Assembly (NCBI RefSeq): GCF_001648475.1
Contig: NZ_LXSQ01000023.1
Coordinates: 1 to 64,000 of the forward strand
Length of the DNA: 64,000 nt
Source: Eikenella halliae
GTDB lineage: Bacteria; Pseudomonadota; Gammaproteobacteria; Burkholderiales; Neisseriaceae
Direction of reading: 5' to 3'
Positions 33,335-42,614 of the stretch are shown piece after piece. Below the pieces are notes generated by a model. That model was not told where the DNA came from, did no database searches, and saw nothing but the letters and a program-made list of their open reading frames with translations. The translations under genes and the position numbers were made by a program. Each line of letters opens with the position of its first letter. The first letter of the stretch is position 1.

Positions 33335-35686
33335 ATGCGCCATTTTAAACCCGCTGTAAAAAATTGGGGTGATTCTTTGTTTTGCTTTTTCCGATTGAGC
33401 CCGATGGCGGCCGCTGTGCTGGCCGGTTTGAGCCTGCCGGCCATGCTGCAGGCCGAGCCCTTGTCGCTGGCGGCAGAGGGCGGTGCGGCCTGCCACCGGC
33501 CGGACGCGCCCAAACAGATGATTGCACCGGTGAAAACCAGCGGCGAAGGCGCGTTGGCCGAAGGTGCCATCCGCGTGAATGCCGACCGTGTGATCGGTCA
33601 GAGCGATGTGCGCGTGCGCGCCGAGGGCGATGTGGTGGTGGAGCGCGGCAACCAGGTGCTCAATGCGCAATGGATTGACTACAACCAGCCGCAAGATACC
33701 GTGCAGGCAGGCGAGCGCTTCACCTTGGAGCAGGGCGGCGGGCGCGTGAGCGGCGAGAGACTGCGTTATAAGATGGACACCCGCCAGGGCGAGGCCACCA
33801 ATGCCCGCTTTGAAGCCGAAAGCAGCAGCGGCCGCCGCCTGCAGGGCACCAGCCAAACCCTGCGTATGGACGGTGAAAACCGTTACCGATTGGAAAACGG
33901 CCGTTTCAACACGTGTAATCCGGGCGATGAGAGCTGGTATATCCGTGCCAAAAGCATTGAGGCGGATTATGAACGCAATGTGGGCGTGGCGCGCCATGCC
34001 TCGCTGGTGGTGGGCGGCGTGCCGCTGTTTTACACGCCGTGGATTGATTTTCCACTCAACGGCAACCGTAAAAGCGGCTTTTTAGTGCCCACCTTTAAAG
34101 CCGGTTCCGACGGCGCAGAAATCACCGTTCCCTATTATTTCAACCTGGCTCCGAATTACGACCTCACGCTTACGCCCAAACTCTATAGTCGGCGCGGCCT
34201 GCAGCTGGCCGGACAGTTCCGCTATCTGCAGCCCAAATACCAGGGCGATATCAGCCTGGCCGTGCTGCCGAAAGACCAGCTCAGCCGATACGACACCCGC
34301 AGCAAAGTCGATTGGAACCACCAACACCGATTCAGCCGCACCCTCAGCGGCGGCGTGGATTTCCACCAAGTATCCGACGACGATTACTACCGCGATTTCT
34401 ACAACCGTACCGACATTGCCACCAATGTCAACCTCAACCGCCAGCTGTGGTTGCGCCACCAAACCGAATTGTGGACCGGCCGCTTCGACAGCTATGCCAC
34501 CGTGCAGAAATACCAAACCCTGGCCAATGCCGACGGCTACAAAGGTGACCAACCTTATTCCCTGTTGCCGCGCCTAAGCAGCCAATGGCAGAAGCGTTTC
34601 GGCATCGTCAACTTGCAAATGTTCGGCCAATACAGCAACTTCCGCCACGACAGCAAACAGGAAGGCAGCCGTTTGGTGCTCAACCCCAGCGTGAGCGCGG
34701 AATTCAACCGCAGCTGGGGCTATATCCGCCCCAAGCTCGGCCTGCACGCCACTTATTACAGCCTCGACAGCCACAACGGCGCACCGGCGCGCAATTTCAG
34801 CCGCATATTGCCCACCTTCAGCGTGGATAGCGGCATGGTGTTCGAGCGGCCGGCCAGCTGGCAGGGGCGAGATTATGTGCAAACCTTAGAGCCGCGTCTG
34901 TTCTACACCTACATCCCCACCAAGCAGCAAAACGACATTCCGCTGTTCGATACCGCCGAAAACAGTTTCAACTACAGCCAGCTGTTCCGTGAAAACCGCT
35001 TCTCCGGCCACGACCGCATCAATGCCGCCAACTTCCTCACCATGGCCGTGCAAACCCGCCTGTATGACGCCAAAAACGGCGAAGAGCGTTTCTCCGCCGG
35101 CCTCGGCCAGCGCCTGTATTTCACCCGCGACGATGTGCTGCTCGACGGCAGCCGCGTGCAGCGGCGCAGCGGCCATTCCGATTTGCTGGCCTTTGCCGAC
35201 GGCCGGGTAACCGACAATATCTGGCTGAACAGCGAAGTGCACTACGACACCAGCCAAAATGCCGCGGCCAAATATCATTTCGGCCTGCGCTACAGCCCGG
35301 AGCCCGGCAAAACCGTGGGTGCGCGCTACCAATACCGCCGCCACGGCGAAATTTACGACGACGTATACGGCAAAGTACGCCGGGCAGACGTGTATTTCCA
35401 ATGGCCGGTGAACCGCAACCTATACCTTGTCGGCCGCCACAGCTATTCCTTCAGCGAGCATAAGCCGGTGGAACACCTTTTGGGCATGGAATACGTCAGC
35501 GGCTGCGGCTGCTGGAGCCTGAGCGCTGTCGGCCAGCATTATGTGAACGGCGTGAATTCCAGCAAAAACTCCTTTTTCCTCCAGCTGCGCCTGCGCGACT
35601 TGAGCAGCCTGGGCAACAATCCTTTCGAGCAACTCCGCCAGTCGATTCCTGGCTACACCAATATTGATGAGGTAATGCGCAAATGA
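33335..35686 (+). CDS. lptD: LPS-assembly outer membrane protein LptD
   Basis: A 783-residue outer-membrane barrel that inserts lipopolysaccharide/lipooligosaccharide into the outer leaflet with LptE. A signal peptide (cleavage near AMLQA-EP, residue 40) is followed by the periplasmic OstA/LptA-like jellyroll (about 85-210, VRVRAEGDVVVERG) and the barrel domain. A CGCW motif near residue 727 and Cys at 55 and 190 (FNTCNPGD) provide the conserved cysteines used for disulfides. The start could also be the ATG at 33404, which would give a shorter signal peptide. lptD overlaps surA by 4 bases (ATGA). SurA is the chaperone for LptD. Confidence 0.95.
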   Translation: MRHFKPAVKNWGDSLFCFFRLSPMAAAVLAGLSLPAMLQAEPLSLAAEGGAACHRPDAPKQMIAPVKTSGEGALAEGAIRVNADRVIGQSDVRVRAEGDVVVERGNQVLNAQWIDYNQPQDTVQAGERFTLEQGGGRVSGERLRYKMDTRQGEATNARFEAESSSGRRLQGTSQTLRMDGENRYRLENGRFNTCNPGDESWYIRAKSIEADYERNVGVARHASLVVGGVPLFYTPWIDFPLNGNRKSGFLVPTFKAGSDGAEITVPYYFNLAPNYDLTLTPKLYSRRGLQLAGQFRYLQPKYQGDISLAVLPKDQLSRYDTRSKVDWNHQHRFSRTLSGGVDFHQVSDDDYYRDFYNRTDIATNVNLNRQLWLRHQTELWTGRFDSYATVQKYQTLANADGYKGDQPYSLLPRLSSQWQKRFGIVNLQMFGQYSNFRHDSKQEGSRLVLNPSVSAEFNRSWGYIRPKLGLHATYYSLDSHNGAPARNFSRILPTFSVDSGMVFERPASWQGRDYVQTLEPRLFYTYIPTKQQNDIPLFDTAENSFNYSQLFRENRFSGHDRINAANFLTMAVQTRLYDAKNGEERFSAGLGQRLYFTRDDVLLDGSRVQRRSGHSDLLAFADGRVTDNIWLNSEVHYDTSQNAAAKYHFGLRYSPEPGKTVGARYQYRRHGEIYDDVYGKVRRADVYFQWPVNRNLYLVGRHSYSFSEHKPVEHLLGMEYVSGCGCWSLSAVGQHYVNGVNSSKNSFFLQLRLRDLSSLGNNPFEQLRQSIPGYTNIDEVMRK

Positions 35687-36729
35687 AAATGAAAACTTTG
35701 GCACTGGCGCTGGGCATGAGCCTGGCTTTTCAGGTAGCCCCGGCTCAAGCAGCTCCGGCTCAGAGAACACAGGTTCAGAGGACACCTGCCCAGAGAACGC
35801 GTGCTCAGAGAGCGCCAATTCAGAGAGCACCTGCCCAGATCGCCCCGGCCGACACCGTACAGTCGGTTGACAACATCGTGGCCGTGGTGGACAACGAAGT
35901 CATCACCCGGCGCGAGCTCGACCAAGCCGTGGCACAATTCCACGGCAACGGATCGGCCAACGATCCGGCTGTGCAGCGGCAAGCCCTGATGCAGCTGATA
36001 AACCAATCGCTCTTGGTGCAGGCCGGCCGGCGCAACAATGTCCAAGTGCCCGATGCCGAAGTGGAAGCCGAAATCGCCCGCATCGCCGCTTCCCGCCGCC
36101 AAAACGTGGCGCAGTATGAGGCTGCCCAAGCCCGCCTCGGCATCAGTAAAACCGACCTGCGCCGTCAAGTGCGCGACAGCATGATTTCCCAGCGCATGTT
36201 GCAGGGGTACACTGCAGCCGAAGCCAAAGTGAGCGAAGATGAAATCAACGCTGCCATCGCCCGTGCCCGCGCCCAAGGCATCGCCCTGCCGCAGGCCGAG
36301 CCTAAAACCCGCTACCACGCCCAGCACATCCTGATTGCCAGCCAGGGCGAGCGCGCCCAACGGCTTGCTCAGCGCCTCTCGCAAGACGCACAGCGCGGCG
36401 CAGACTTTGCCGCCCTGGCACGCCAATATTCGCAAGACGGCAGCGCCGCTAACGGTGGCGATTTGGGCTGGCTCTCCGAAGGCGAAACCGTGCCCGAATT
36501 CGAACGCGCCATGCGCAGCCTGAAGCCCGGCCAGGTGAGCCAGCCGGTGCACACCCAGTTCGGCTGGCACGTTATCCGCCTGGTGGAAGCCGGCAAACCG
36601 AATACGCCCGATGCCCGTATCCGCGCCGGTGTGCACGATGCCATTGCCGAGCAGAAAACCCAGGCCGCCATGCAGGGCTTGCTCCAGCAACTGCACCAAA
36701 ACAGCTTTATTTCCATCCGGATACAGTAG
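35683..36729 (+). CDS. surA: SurA-type periplasmic chaperone and peptidyl-prolyl isomerase
   Basis: A 348-residue protein. The signal peptide (about residues 1-24) contains a DUS in frame at 35728-35739 that encodes FQVA. Residues 25-53 are a low-complexity stretch of pentapeptides (PAQRT, QVQRT, RAQRA and similar) encoded by a 15 bp tandem repeat. The SurA N-terminal domain follows (about 60-190, IVAVVDNEVITRRELD) and one parvulin domain (about 205-305, RYHAQHILIAS to FGWHVIRL). E. coli SurA has two parvulin domains; one is usual in Neisseria-type proteins. It assists folding of outer-membrane proteins and is coupled to lptD through the ATGA overlap. A second ATG is at 35689. Confidence 0.88.
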   Translation: MKMKTLALALGMSLAFQVAPAQAAPAQRTQVQRTPAQRTRAQRAPIQRAPAQIAPADTVQSVDNIVAVVDNEVITRRELDQAVAQFHGNGSANDPAVQRQALMQLINQSLLVQAGRRNNVQVPDAEVEAEIARIAASRRQNVAQYEAAQARLGISKTDLRRQVRDSMISQRMLQGYTAAEAKVSEDEINAAIARARAQGIALPQAEPKTRYHAQHILIASQGERAQRLAQRLSQDAQRGADFAALARQYSQDGSAANGGDLGWLSEGETVPEFERAMRSLKPGQVSQPVHTQFGWHVIRLVEAGKPNTPDARIRAGVHDAIAEQKTQAAMQGLLQQLHQNSFISIRIQ

Positions 36730-36776
36730 GCAGATTGGCCGCAGAGGATGTTTGACCACCTCCAGCGGCCGATTTT

Positions 36777-36984
36777 AAAAGGCTACCTGAAATGTTCAGG
36801 TAGCCTCAAGTTCGGCCAAGCGGCCGTTACAGGCCGTTGATGCCGTATTTATTTTTCAGGTAGCCTGCCGTATTCAGACAAGGCTGTTTGAAAGCAAAAC
36901 TTCAGTCAGAACAAAATTCCAGATAGCCTCACAGGCTACCTGAAACCCATACCAATCCTAACCGATAGAGAAGAGAGACCCGCC
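36777..36984. repeat. DUS-rich surA-alr intergenic region
   Basis: An inverted pair at 36778-36808 (AAAAGGCTACCTGAAATGTTCAGGTAGCCT) follows surA and is a likely terminator. Two more DUS copies lie at 36855-36867 and 36932-36945, plus a decayed one (CCAGATAGCCTC at about 36917). Confidence 0.6.
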
Positions 36985-38040
36985 ATGCGCCCGCTCACCG
37001 CCACCATCCGCCTCAGCCACCTGCGCCACAACTACCAACTGCTCAAACGCCTGCACGGCAACAAAATGCTCGCCGTGGTGAAAGCCGATGCCTACGGCCA
37101 CGGCGCCGTGCGCTGCGCCCGTGCGCTGGCCGATTTGGCCGACGGTTTCGCCGTGGCCACGCTGGATGAGGGCATCGAACTGCGCCAAGCCGGCATCAGC
37201 GCCCCCATCGTGATGCTCGAAGGCGTGTTTGAGCCAGCCGAATACGCTGCGGTAGACGAATATCGCCTGTGGCCGGGCGTACAAAACCAATGGCAGCTCG
37301 AAAGCTTGCTGGCGCACCGCTGGCGTGAGCCGGTAACCGTTTGGCTGAAAATGGATTCCGGCATGCACCGTGTGGGCTTCTTCCCGCAAAACTTCGCCCC
37401 TGCCCACCAAGCCCTGCGGCAAAGCCCGCAGGTGGCGCACATTGTGAACATGACCCACTTCGCCCGCGCCGACGAGCCGGAACAAGCGATGACCGCCGCC
37501 CAGCTGGCCGCCTTCGACACCGCCGTGGCCGGCTTATCTGGCGCACAGAGCCTCGCCAACTCCGCCGCCATCATCGCCCACCCCGCCGCCCGCCGCGACT
37601 GGGGGCGCGCCGGCATCGCCCTCTACGGCATCGAGCCCTTCCCCGGCGCCTGCCCCGAGCTCAAACCCGTGATGCGCCTCACCAGCCGCATCTTTGCCGA
37701 ACGCACCCTCCAGCCCGGCGAACCCGTCGGCTACGGCGCATCCTTCGTCACCGAACGCTCCACCCGCATCGGCATTGCCGCCTGCGGTTATGCCGATGGC
37801 TACCCCCGTACCGCGCAAAACGGCTGCCCGCTCACCGTAAACGGCCAGCCCAGCCGCCTCATCGGCCGCGTGAGCATGGACATGCTCGCTGTCGAGCTCG
37901 ACCACCACCAAGGCGTGGGCAGCGAAGTGGAACTGTGGGGCGACGCCGTTTCCGTAGCCACCGTGGCCCAATCCGCCGGGACGATTTCCTACGAGCTGCT
38001 GTGCCACATCAAACGGGCCAACTATATGTATCAAGAGTAA
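36985..38040 (+). CDS. alr: Alanine racemase
   Basis: A 351-residue PLP enzyme that makes D-alanine for peptidoglycan. The PLP lysine is in LAVVKADAYGHG near residue 34. The catalytic tyrosine is in the VGYGASF motif near residue 250, and GRVSMDM near 292 is also conserved. The domain order (N-terminal TIM barrel, C-terminal beta domain) is normal. The start follows AGAGAAGAGAGACC. It is transcribed alone between DUS-rich gaps. Confidence 0.94.
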   Translation: MRPLTATIRLSHLRHNYQLLKRLHGNKMLAVVKADAYGHGAVRCARALADLADGFAVATLDEGIELRQAGISAPIVMLEGVFEPAEYAAVDEYRLWPGVQNQWQLESLLAHRWREPVTVWLKMDSGMHRVGFFPQNFAPAHQALRQSPQVAHIVNMTHFARADEPEQAMTAAQLAAFDTAVAGLSGAQSLANSAAIIAHPAARRDWGRAGIALYGIEPFPGACPELKPVMRLTSRIFAERTLQPGEPVGYGASFVTERSTRIGIAACGYADGYPRTAQNGCPLTVNGQPSRLIGRVSMDMLAVELDHHQGVGSEVELWGDAVSVATVAQSAGTISYELLCHIKRANYMYQE

Positions 38041-38132
38041 TCAATAAGTTGAAGGCTACCTGAAAAAGCTCCAACGGCTTTTCTGCGAAGCTGAAGCGTG
38101 AGCCCAATGCAGTACCGACCTGCATTTTTCAG

Positions 38133-38166
38133 GTAGCCTTTATCGGCTTTGAGGCTACCTGAAAAA
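38133..38166. terminator. Inverted DUS pair between alr and scpB
   Basis: TTTTTCAGGTAGCCTTT and GAGGCTACCTGAAAAAC flank a 9 nt loop; another DUS at 38053-38066 lies nearer the alr stop. One or both may end alr transcription. Confidence 0.55.
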
Positions 38167-38222
38167 CTACAAACCGTAAGCCCTGCATCTATTGTCCAAA
38201 CCATCGGAAAAACACGCCACCC

Positions 38223-38816
38223 ATGCCACAAACCCTTTCCCCCGAAAGCCTGATCGAAGCCGCGTTGCTCACCCAGCCCGAACCGCTGCTCGAACGCCGC
38301 CTGCGCGCCCTGTGCGAGCCGCCGCTTTCTGCCGATAAGCTCGAAGACGTGCTCGAAGCCCTGCAGCAACGCTGGCAGGGTAGGGCACTACAACTGGTGC
38401 GCACCCATGAGGGCTGGCGGTTTCAGGTAGCCTCTGCCGCCTTCGAGCGGCTCGGCAGCCTGGAAGAGCAGCGCACGCCGCGCTACTCCCGCGCCGTGAT
38501 GGAAACCTTGGCCATCATCGCCTACCGTCAGCCGGTAACGCGCGGCGACATCGAAGCCATCCGCGGCGTAGCGGTGTCGCAAAACGTGATGCAAACCCTG
38601 CAGGAACGCGGCTGGATAGAAAGCGTGGGCAAACGCGATACCATCGGCCGCCCCAGCCTGTGGGCCACCACCAAAACCTTCCTCACCGATTTGCAAATCG
38701 ACACCCTCGAATCCCTGCCGCCCCTGGCCGAACTGGGCGAGTTGGTGTTGCCTGAGCTGGGGGTTCACGGGACAACGGCAGAAGAAGGGATGGCGGAAGA
38801 AGGGGCTGGGGAATAG
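38223..38816 (+). CDS. scpB: Chromosome segregation and condensation protein ScpB
   Basis: A 197-residue protein with two winged-helix domains, the kleisin-binding partner of ScpA in the SMC condensin. Landmarks are LIEAALLTQPEPLLERRL at the start, RYSRAVMETLAIIAYRQPVTRGDIEAIRGV near residue 82 onward and GRPSLWATTKTFL near 143. A DUS is in frame at 38427-38438 and encodes FQVA (GWRFQVASAA). scpA is not adjacent. The C-terminal tail (about 178-197) is low-complexity and acidic. Confidence 0.92.
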   Translation: MPQTLSPESLIEAALLTQPEPLLERRLRALCEPPLSADKLEDVLEALQQRWQGRALQLVRTHEGWRFQVASAAFERLGSLEEQRTPRYSRAVMETLAIIAYRQPVTRGDIEAIRGVAVSQNVMQTLQERGWIESVGKRDTIGRPSLWATTKTFLTDLQIDTLESLPPLAELGELVLPELGVHGTTAEEGMAEEGAGE

Positions 38817-38838
38817 CACATTCGAGCGCGCCCCATAT

Positions 38839-38872
38839 TTCAGGTAGCCCGATGAAGGCTACCTGAAAAGTA
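38839..38872. terminator. Inverted DUS pair after scpB
   Basis: TTTCAGGTAGCC-CGATGAA-GGCTACCTGAAAAG lies 22 bases past the scpB stop. Probable terminator. Confidence 0.6.
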
Positions 38873-38924
38873 TCCGCTCCAGTACAATCCCGCCATCTTT
38901 CTGCCCCGCACAAACCCACGCTTT

Positions 38925-38953
38925 AGCTTCGCAGAAACCCACTCCGTTCGTTT
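38925..38953. repeat. DUS-linked 30-mer repeat unit
   Basis: AGCTTCGCAGAAACCCACTC followed by CGTTCGTTT, directly joined to a DUS (TTTCAGGTAGCC). It matches the units at 41038-41066, 46159-46278 and 52957-52986. Confidence 0.6.
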
Positions 38954-38968
38954 CAGGTAGCCTTTCCC

Positions 38969-41008
38969 ATGAGCGCCGATTTCAAACAACAACTCAAGCT
39001 CACCGACGCCACCGCCGGCAAGCTCGCCAAGCTGCATATCCGCAGCCTGTGGGACGTCGTGCTGCACCTGCCCCTGCGCTACGAAGACGAAACCCATATC
39101 ACCCCGATCAAAGACGCGCCCGTGGGCGTATCCTGCCAAGTGGAAGGCGAAGTGGCGCATCAGGAAATCCAGTTTCGCCCGCGCCGCCAGCTGATTGCCC
39201 AAATCCGCGACCAATCCGGCAGCGTGCTGCACCTGCGCTTTATCCATTTCTACCCCAGCCAGCAAAAACAGCTCGCCAAGGGCAAACGCATCCGCGCCAT
39301 CGGCGAAATCCGCCACGGCTTTTTCGGCGACGAAATGGTGCACCCCAAAATCCGCGATGCCGAGAGCCAAAGCCTGGCCGAGAGCCTCACCCCCGTGTAT
39401 CCCACCGTGTCCGGCCTCAGCCAGCCCACGCTGCGCCGCATTATCCGCCAAGCCCTCGAGAAAACCGATTTGGCCGACACGCTACCTGAAAGCCTGCTGG
39501 CCCAACTCAAGTTGCCGCCGTTGGCCGAAAGCCTGCACCTTCTGCACGCGCCGCCGCCAGAGTACAGCATCGGCCAATTGTCGGACGGCAGCCTGCCTGC
39601 CTGGCAGCGGCTCAAGTTCGACGAACTGCTGGCCCAGCAGCTTTCCATGCGCCTGGCCCGCGCACAGCGGCTCAGCGGTCAGGCCGTGCCGCTGGCGGGC
39701 GACGGCAGCCTCACAGAGCCGCTGGTGCAGAGTCTGCCTTTTGCCCTCACCGCCGCGCAGGAGCGCGTGTTGGCCGAAATCCGCCAAGATTTGGCGCAAC
39801 CGCACCCGATGCACCGCCTGCTGCAAGGCGACGTGGGCAGCGGCAAAACCATCGTGGCCGCGCTTTCCGCGCTGGCCGCCATCGAAGCGGGCGCGCAAGT
39901 GGCCGTGATGGCGCCCACCGAAATCCTCGCCGAGCAGCACCACATCAAATTCCGCCAATGGCTCGAGCCGCTGGGCATCAGCGTGGCCTGGCTTTCAGGT
40001 AGCCTCAAAAAGAAAGAAAAAGACCAAGCCAAAGCCGCGCTGGCCGACGGTCGCATCCGCCTGGCCGTAGGCACGCACGCCCTGTTTCAAGACGACGTAT
40101 CCTTCCAAAACCTCGGCCTGGTGATTGTGGACGAGCAGCACCGCTTCGGCGTGGCGCAGCGCCTCGCCTTGAAAAACAAAGGCCGCGACGTGCACCAGCT
40201 GATGATGTCCGCCACCCCCATTCCGCGCACGCTGGCCATGAGCTTCTTCGCCGACCTGGATGTTTCGGTTATCGACGAGTTGCCACCCGGCCGCACGCCG
40301 ATTAAGACCCGTTTGGTCAACAACATCCGCCGCCGCGAAGTGGAAGGCTTTGTGCTGGCTACCTGTAAAAAAGGGCAGCAGGCCTATTGGGTTTGCCCGC
40401 TGATTGAAGAGAGCGAAGCGCTGCAGCTGCAAACCGCCACCGATACGCTCGCCGAGCTGCAGGCCGCGCTGCCCGAGCTCACCGTCGGCCTGGTGCACGG
40501 CCGCATGAAAAGCGCGGAGAAAGCCGCCGTGATGGCCGAATTTGCCGCCGGGCGGATTCATGTGCTGGTGGCCACCACCGTGATCGAAGTGGGGGTGGAC
40601 GTGCCCAATGCCGCCCTGATGGTGATCGAACACGCCGAGCGCATGGGGCTTTCCCAGTTGCACCAATTGCGCGGCCGGGTAGGGCGCGGCGCGGCGGTGT
40701 CGAGCTGCGTATTGCTGTTTGCCGAGCCCTTGGGCGACACCGCCAAAGCCCGCCTCAAGGTAATCTACGAAAATACCGACGGCTTTGAAATCGCCCGCCA
40801 AGACCTCAACATCCGCGGCCCCGGCGAATTCCTCGGCGCCCGCCAAAGCGGCCTGCCCTTGCTGCGTTTCGCCGATCTGGAGCAAGACCTGCCCCTCTTG
40901 GAAGCCGCCCGCCGGATCGCGCCCGAACTCATCGCCCGCCACCCCGATATTGTGGAAAAACACCTGGAACGCTGGCTCGCCAGCCGCAAAGGCTATTTGG
41001 GCGTGTGA
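38969..41008 (+). CDS. recG: ATP-dependent DNA helicase RecG
   Basis: A 679-residue branch-migration helicase that rescues stalled replication forks. An N-terminal wedge/OB domain (about 1-150) precedes the helicase core: Walker A GDVGSGKTIVAALS near residue 288, the DEAD-box variant DEQHRFG near 387, and C-terminal motifs (ATTVIEVGVDVPNA, QLRGRVGRG). Two DUS-like sequences are in frame: one encoding LPES at 39482-39491 and one encoding SGSL at 39994-40005. The ATG is 11 bases beyond a complementary DUS, whose AGG is the nearest purine-rich ribosome-binding candidate. Confidence 0.95.
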   Translation: MSADFKQQLKLTDATAGKLAKLHIRSLWDVVLHLPLRYEDETHITPIKDAPVGVSCQVEGEVAHQEIQFRPRRQLIAQIRDQSGSVLHLRFIHFYPSQQKQLAKGKRIRAIGEIRHGFFGDEMVHPKIRDAESQSLAESLTPVYPTVSGLSQPTLRRIIRQALEKTDLADTLPESLLAQLKLPPLAESLHLLHAPPPEYSIGQLSDGSLPAWQRLKFDELLAQQLSMRLARAQRLSGQAVPLAGDGSLTEPLVQSLPFALTAAQERVLAEIRQDLAQPHPMHRLLQGDVGSGKTIVAALSALAAIEAGAQVAVMAPTEILAEQHHIKFRQWLEPLGISVAWLSGSLKKKEKDQAKAALADGRIRLAVGTHALFQDDVSFQNLGLVIVDEQHRFGVAQRLALKNKGRDVHQLMMSATPIPRTLAMSFFADLDVSVIDELPPGRTPIKTRLVNNIRRREVEGFVLATCKKGQQAYWVCPLIEESEALQLQTATDTLAELQAALPELTVGLVHGRMKSAEKAAVMAEFAAGRIHVLVATTVIEVGVDVPNAALMVIEHAERMGLSQLHQLRGRVGRGAAVSSCVLLFAEPLGDTAKARLKVIYENTDGFEIARQDLNIRGPGEFLGARQSGLPLLRFADLEQDLPLLEAARRIAPELIARHPDIVEKHLERWLASRKGYLGV

Positions 41009-41363
41009 AAGGGCAAAGGCTACCTGAAAGCGCAGCTAAAACGAACGAAGTGAGTTTCTGTGAGCTAGAACGAAGCTTCAGCGCGGTTAAAACCAGTGAA
41101 GCGGGTTTCTTGGGATCGGATCGAGGCTTACGTGGGCAGAAGGATTCTGCGGAGCTAGAATTTCAGGTAGCCTTCATCGGGCTACCTGAAAATCCGGCAT
41201 GCGCTATAGCGGAAATAACCATTTCTTCATAGAAAGCGGTATGGTTGTGCCGTTGTGTGTTTCCGCCACAATATCCCACCCGATGTCCGCCGCATTTCCG
41301 CCGCCCGCCGGCTTGCCGATAAAATGCGCACTTCTTCTGATGAATCAACAAAAAGAGTCAAGC
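41009..41363. other. recG to BPSS1780-like gene intergenic region
   Basis: It contains a DUS (41016-41029), a DUS-linked 30-mer unit (41038-41066) and degraded relatives to about 41160, then an inverted DUS pair (41160-41192). A weakly coding open frame continues upstream of the next start but has no family match. Confidence 0.55.
41038..41066. repeat. DUS-linked 30-mer repeat unit, reverse orientation
   Basis: AAACGAACGAAGTGAGTTTC then TGTGAGCT is the complement of the unit seen at 38925 and 46159. A DUS lies just before it. Confidence 0.55.
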
Positions 41364-42206
41364 ATGAACAATCAAGATTTTGATCGGTATGCCCCACCGA
41401 GCACACCGTTTGAAGAAATCCTCCGCAGCCTGGAAGCCGACGGCTATTTGGGCGAACCGCGGGCTGTGGGTATGAGGCGGGTAATGGCTTGGCTGCGCGA
41501 GGCATGGGGGCTGTTTAAGCAGCGGCCGGGCAAGTGGATAGGCGCGGCATTGCTGATCGGCATCATCAACTTTGCTATTGCCTTGCTGCCTTTCGGTGTG
41601 GGTATGCTGTTGCAACCGATAGCCATGGTATTCATAGCGGCCGGTACTGCCTATGCCTCACAAGGTATTGAGCAGCGGGGAAATTTTAATATCGGCGATA
41701 TTTTCCTCACCGGTTTTTGGAAAAACGGAAAGGCCTTGCTTGGCGCCGGTCTGTTTGGTTTGATGCTAACCATATTGTACGGCGTGTTGCTAGTAATTTT
41801 GTTTGGTAATGATACGGTGCAGGCTTACATTCATGGACATGAGGGCGTGCCGTCTGCTATGCGTATTCTTACTCTCGGCTTCGCCATGATTTATTGGGTG
41901 CTTAACTTCCTCACCCCCACGCTGATTATCCTGCAAGGCGAAAAGCTGTTCCGCGCCATCGGCCTGAGCCTGAAAGGCTTTCTCCGTAATGTCGTCGGTG
42001 CGTTTTGGTGTTCGCTGCTTATGTTTTTGGCCTTCCTCGGCGTGATATTGAGCGGTGCGGTTTTGACAGGCTTCTTTGGCTCGCTCGTGCCGGTATTGGG
42101 CAAAGCCGTCCTGGTGCTGCTGGCCGTTGCCGTGCTGGCCTGCCTGTCGGTGCTGTTTATCCTGCCTTATGCGGTGTACCGCGATCTGTTTTTCGAGCAG
42201 GAATAG
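41364..42206 (+). CDS. BPSS1780-like multi-pass membrane protein (paralogue 1)
   Basis: 280 residues from the ATG at 41364 (MNNQDFDRYAPPSTP). A soluble N-terminus of about 60 residues ends in WGLFKQRPGKWIGAAL, the entry to six hydrophobic segments; the protein ends LPYAVYRDLFFEQE. The gene at 57307-58092 encodes a clear paralogue sharing NRYAPP, LFKLRPGKLIGAALL, the middle LTPTLIIL/LAPALIIL region and the ending PYAVYRDLFF. This resembles the BPSS1780 family, whose function is unknown. Upstream in-frame ATGs at 41340 and earlier lack a better signal. Confidence 0.72.
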   Translation: MNNQDFDRYAPPSTPFEEILRSLEADGYLGEPRAVGMRRVMAWLREAWGLFKQRPGKWIGAALLIGIINFAIALLPFGVGMLLQPIAMVFIAAGTAYASQGIEQRGNFNIGDIFLTGFWKNGKALLGAGLFGLMLTILYGVLLVILFGNDTVQAYIHGHEGVPSAMRILTLGFAMIYWVLNFLTPTLIILQGEKLFRAIGLSLKGFLRNVVGAFWCSLLMFLAFLGVILSGAVLTGFFGSLVPVLGKAVLVLLAVAVLACLSVLFILPYAVYRDLFFEQE

Positions 42207-42614
42207 CTTATCCTTTTGTTTCATGCAACAGGCTACCTGAAAATCCAGCAGGCTTCCGGTTTCAGGTAGCCTTTACATTCAAGCCGAAACCTTGTGGCAT
42301 CACGTCCGGCAGCTTATTTCTGCCTTTTGTTTGGTGGTGGCATTTTCTTTATGTTTGTGTGGCATCGGATGGCAAATTGTGCTCCTGCGGCAGTATTTTT
42401 CCCGCCCGCCCTTGTTTTTTATGCCGCGCTGCGGTATCTTGATTTTCCTTTTTTTACACAACCCCGCATCTCTTCCGAGGGTGCGGCGGGCAGACTGTTA
42501 CCGGTTGTTGCCGTTTTGCGTACCTTAAATCCGCCCGGCTTCAGCCAGCGCATTACCGTGCCGGGGTAAAGCTGCCGCCGCCTGTCGGCTGATGTGCATA
42601 AAAGGAGAGGTTTG
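42207..42614. other. Leader region upstream of ilvI
   Basis: An inverted DUS pair (about 42230-42274) ends the previous gene. About 340 bases then precede ilvI. Short hydrophobic frames rich in Leu/Val/Ile lie at 42421-42528 (MPRCGILIFLFLHN) and 42490-42569 (LLPVVAVLRTL), which could be an attenuation leader, but I see no convincing antiterminator/terminator pair. Confidence 0.35.

Noticed and set aside
42294..42569. 91-codon ORF upstream of ilvI
   Set aside because: No ribosome binding site, no family, and it overlaps another open frame. It is kept only as part of a possible leader.
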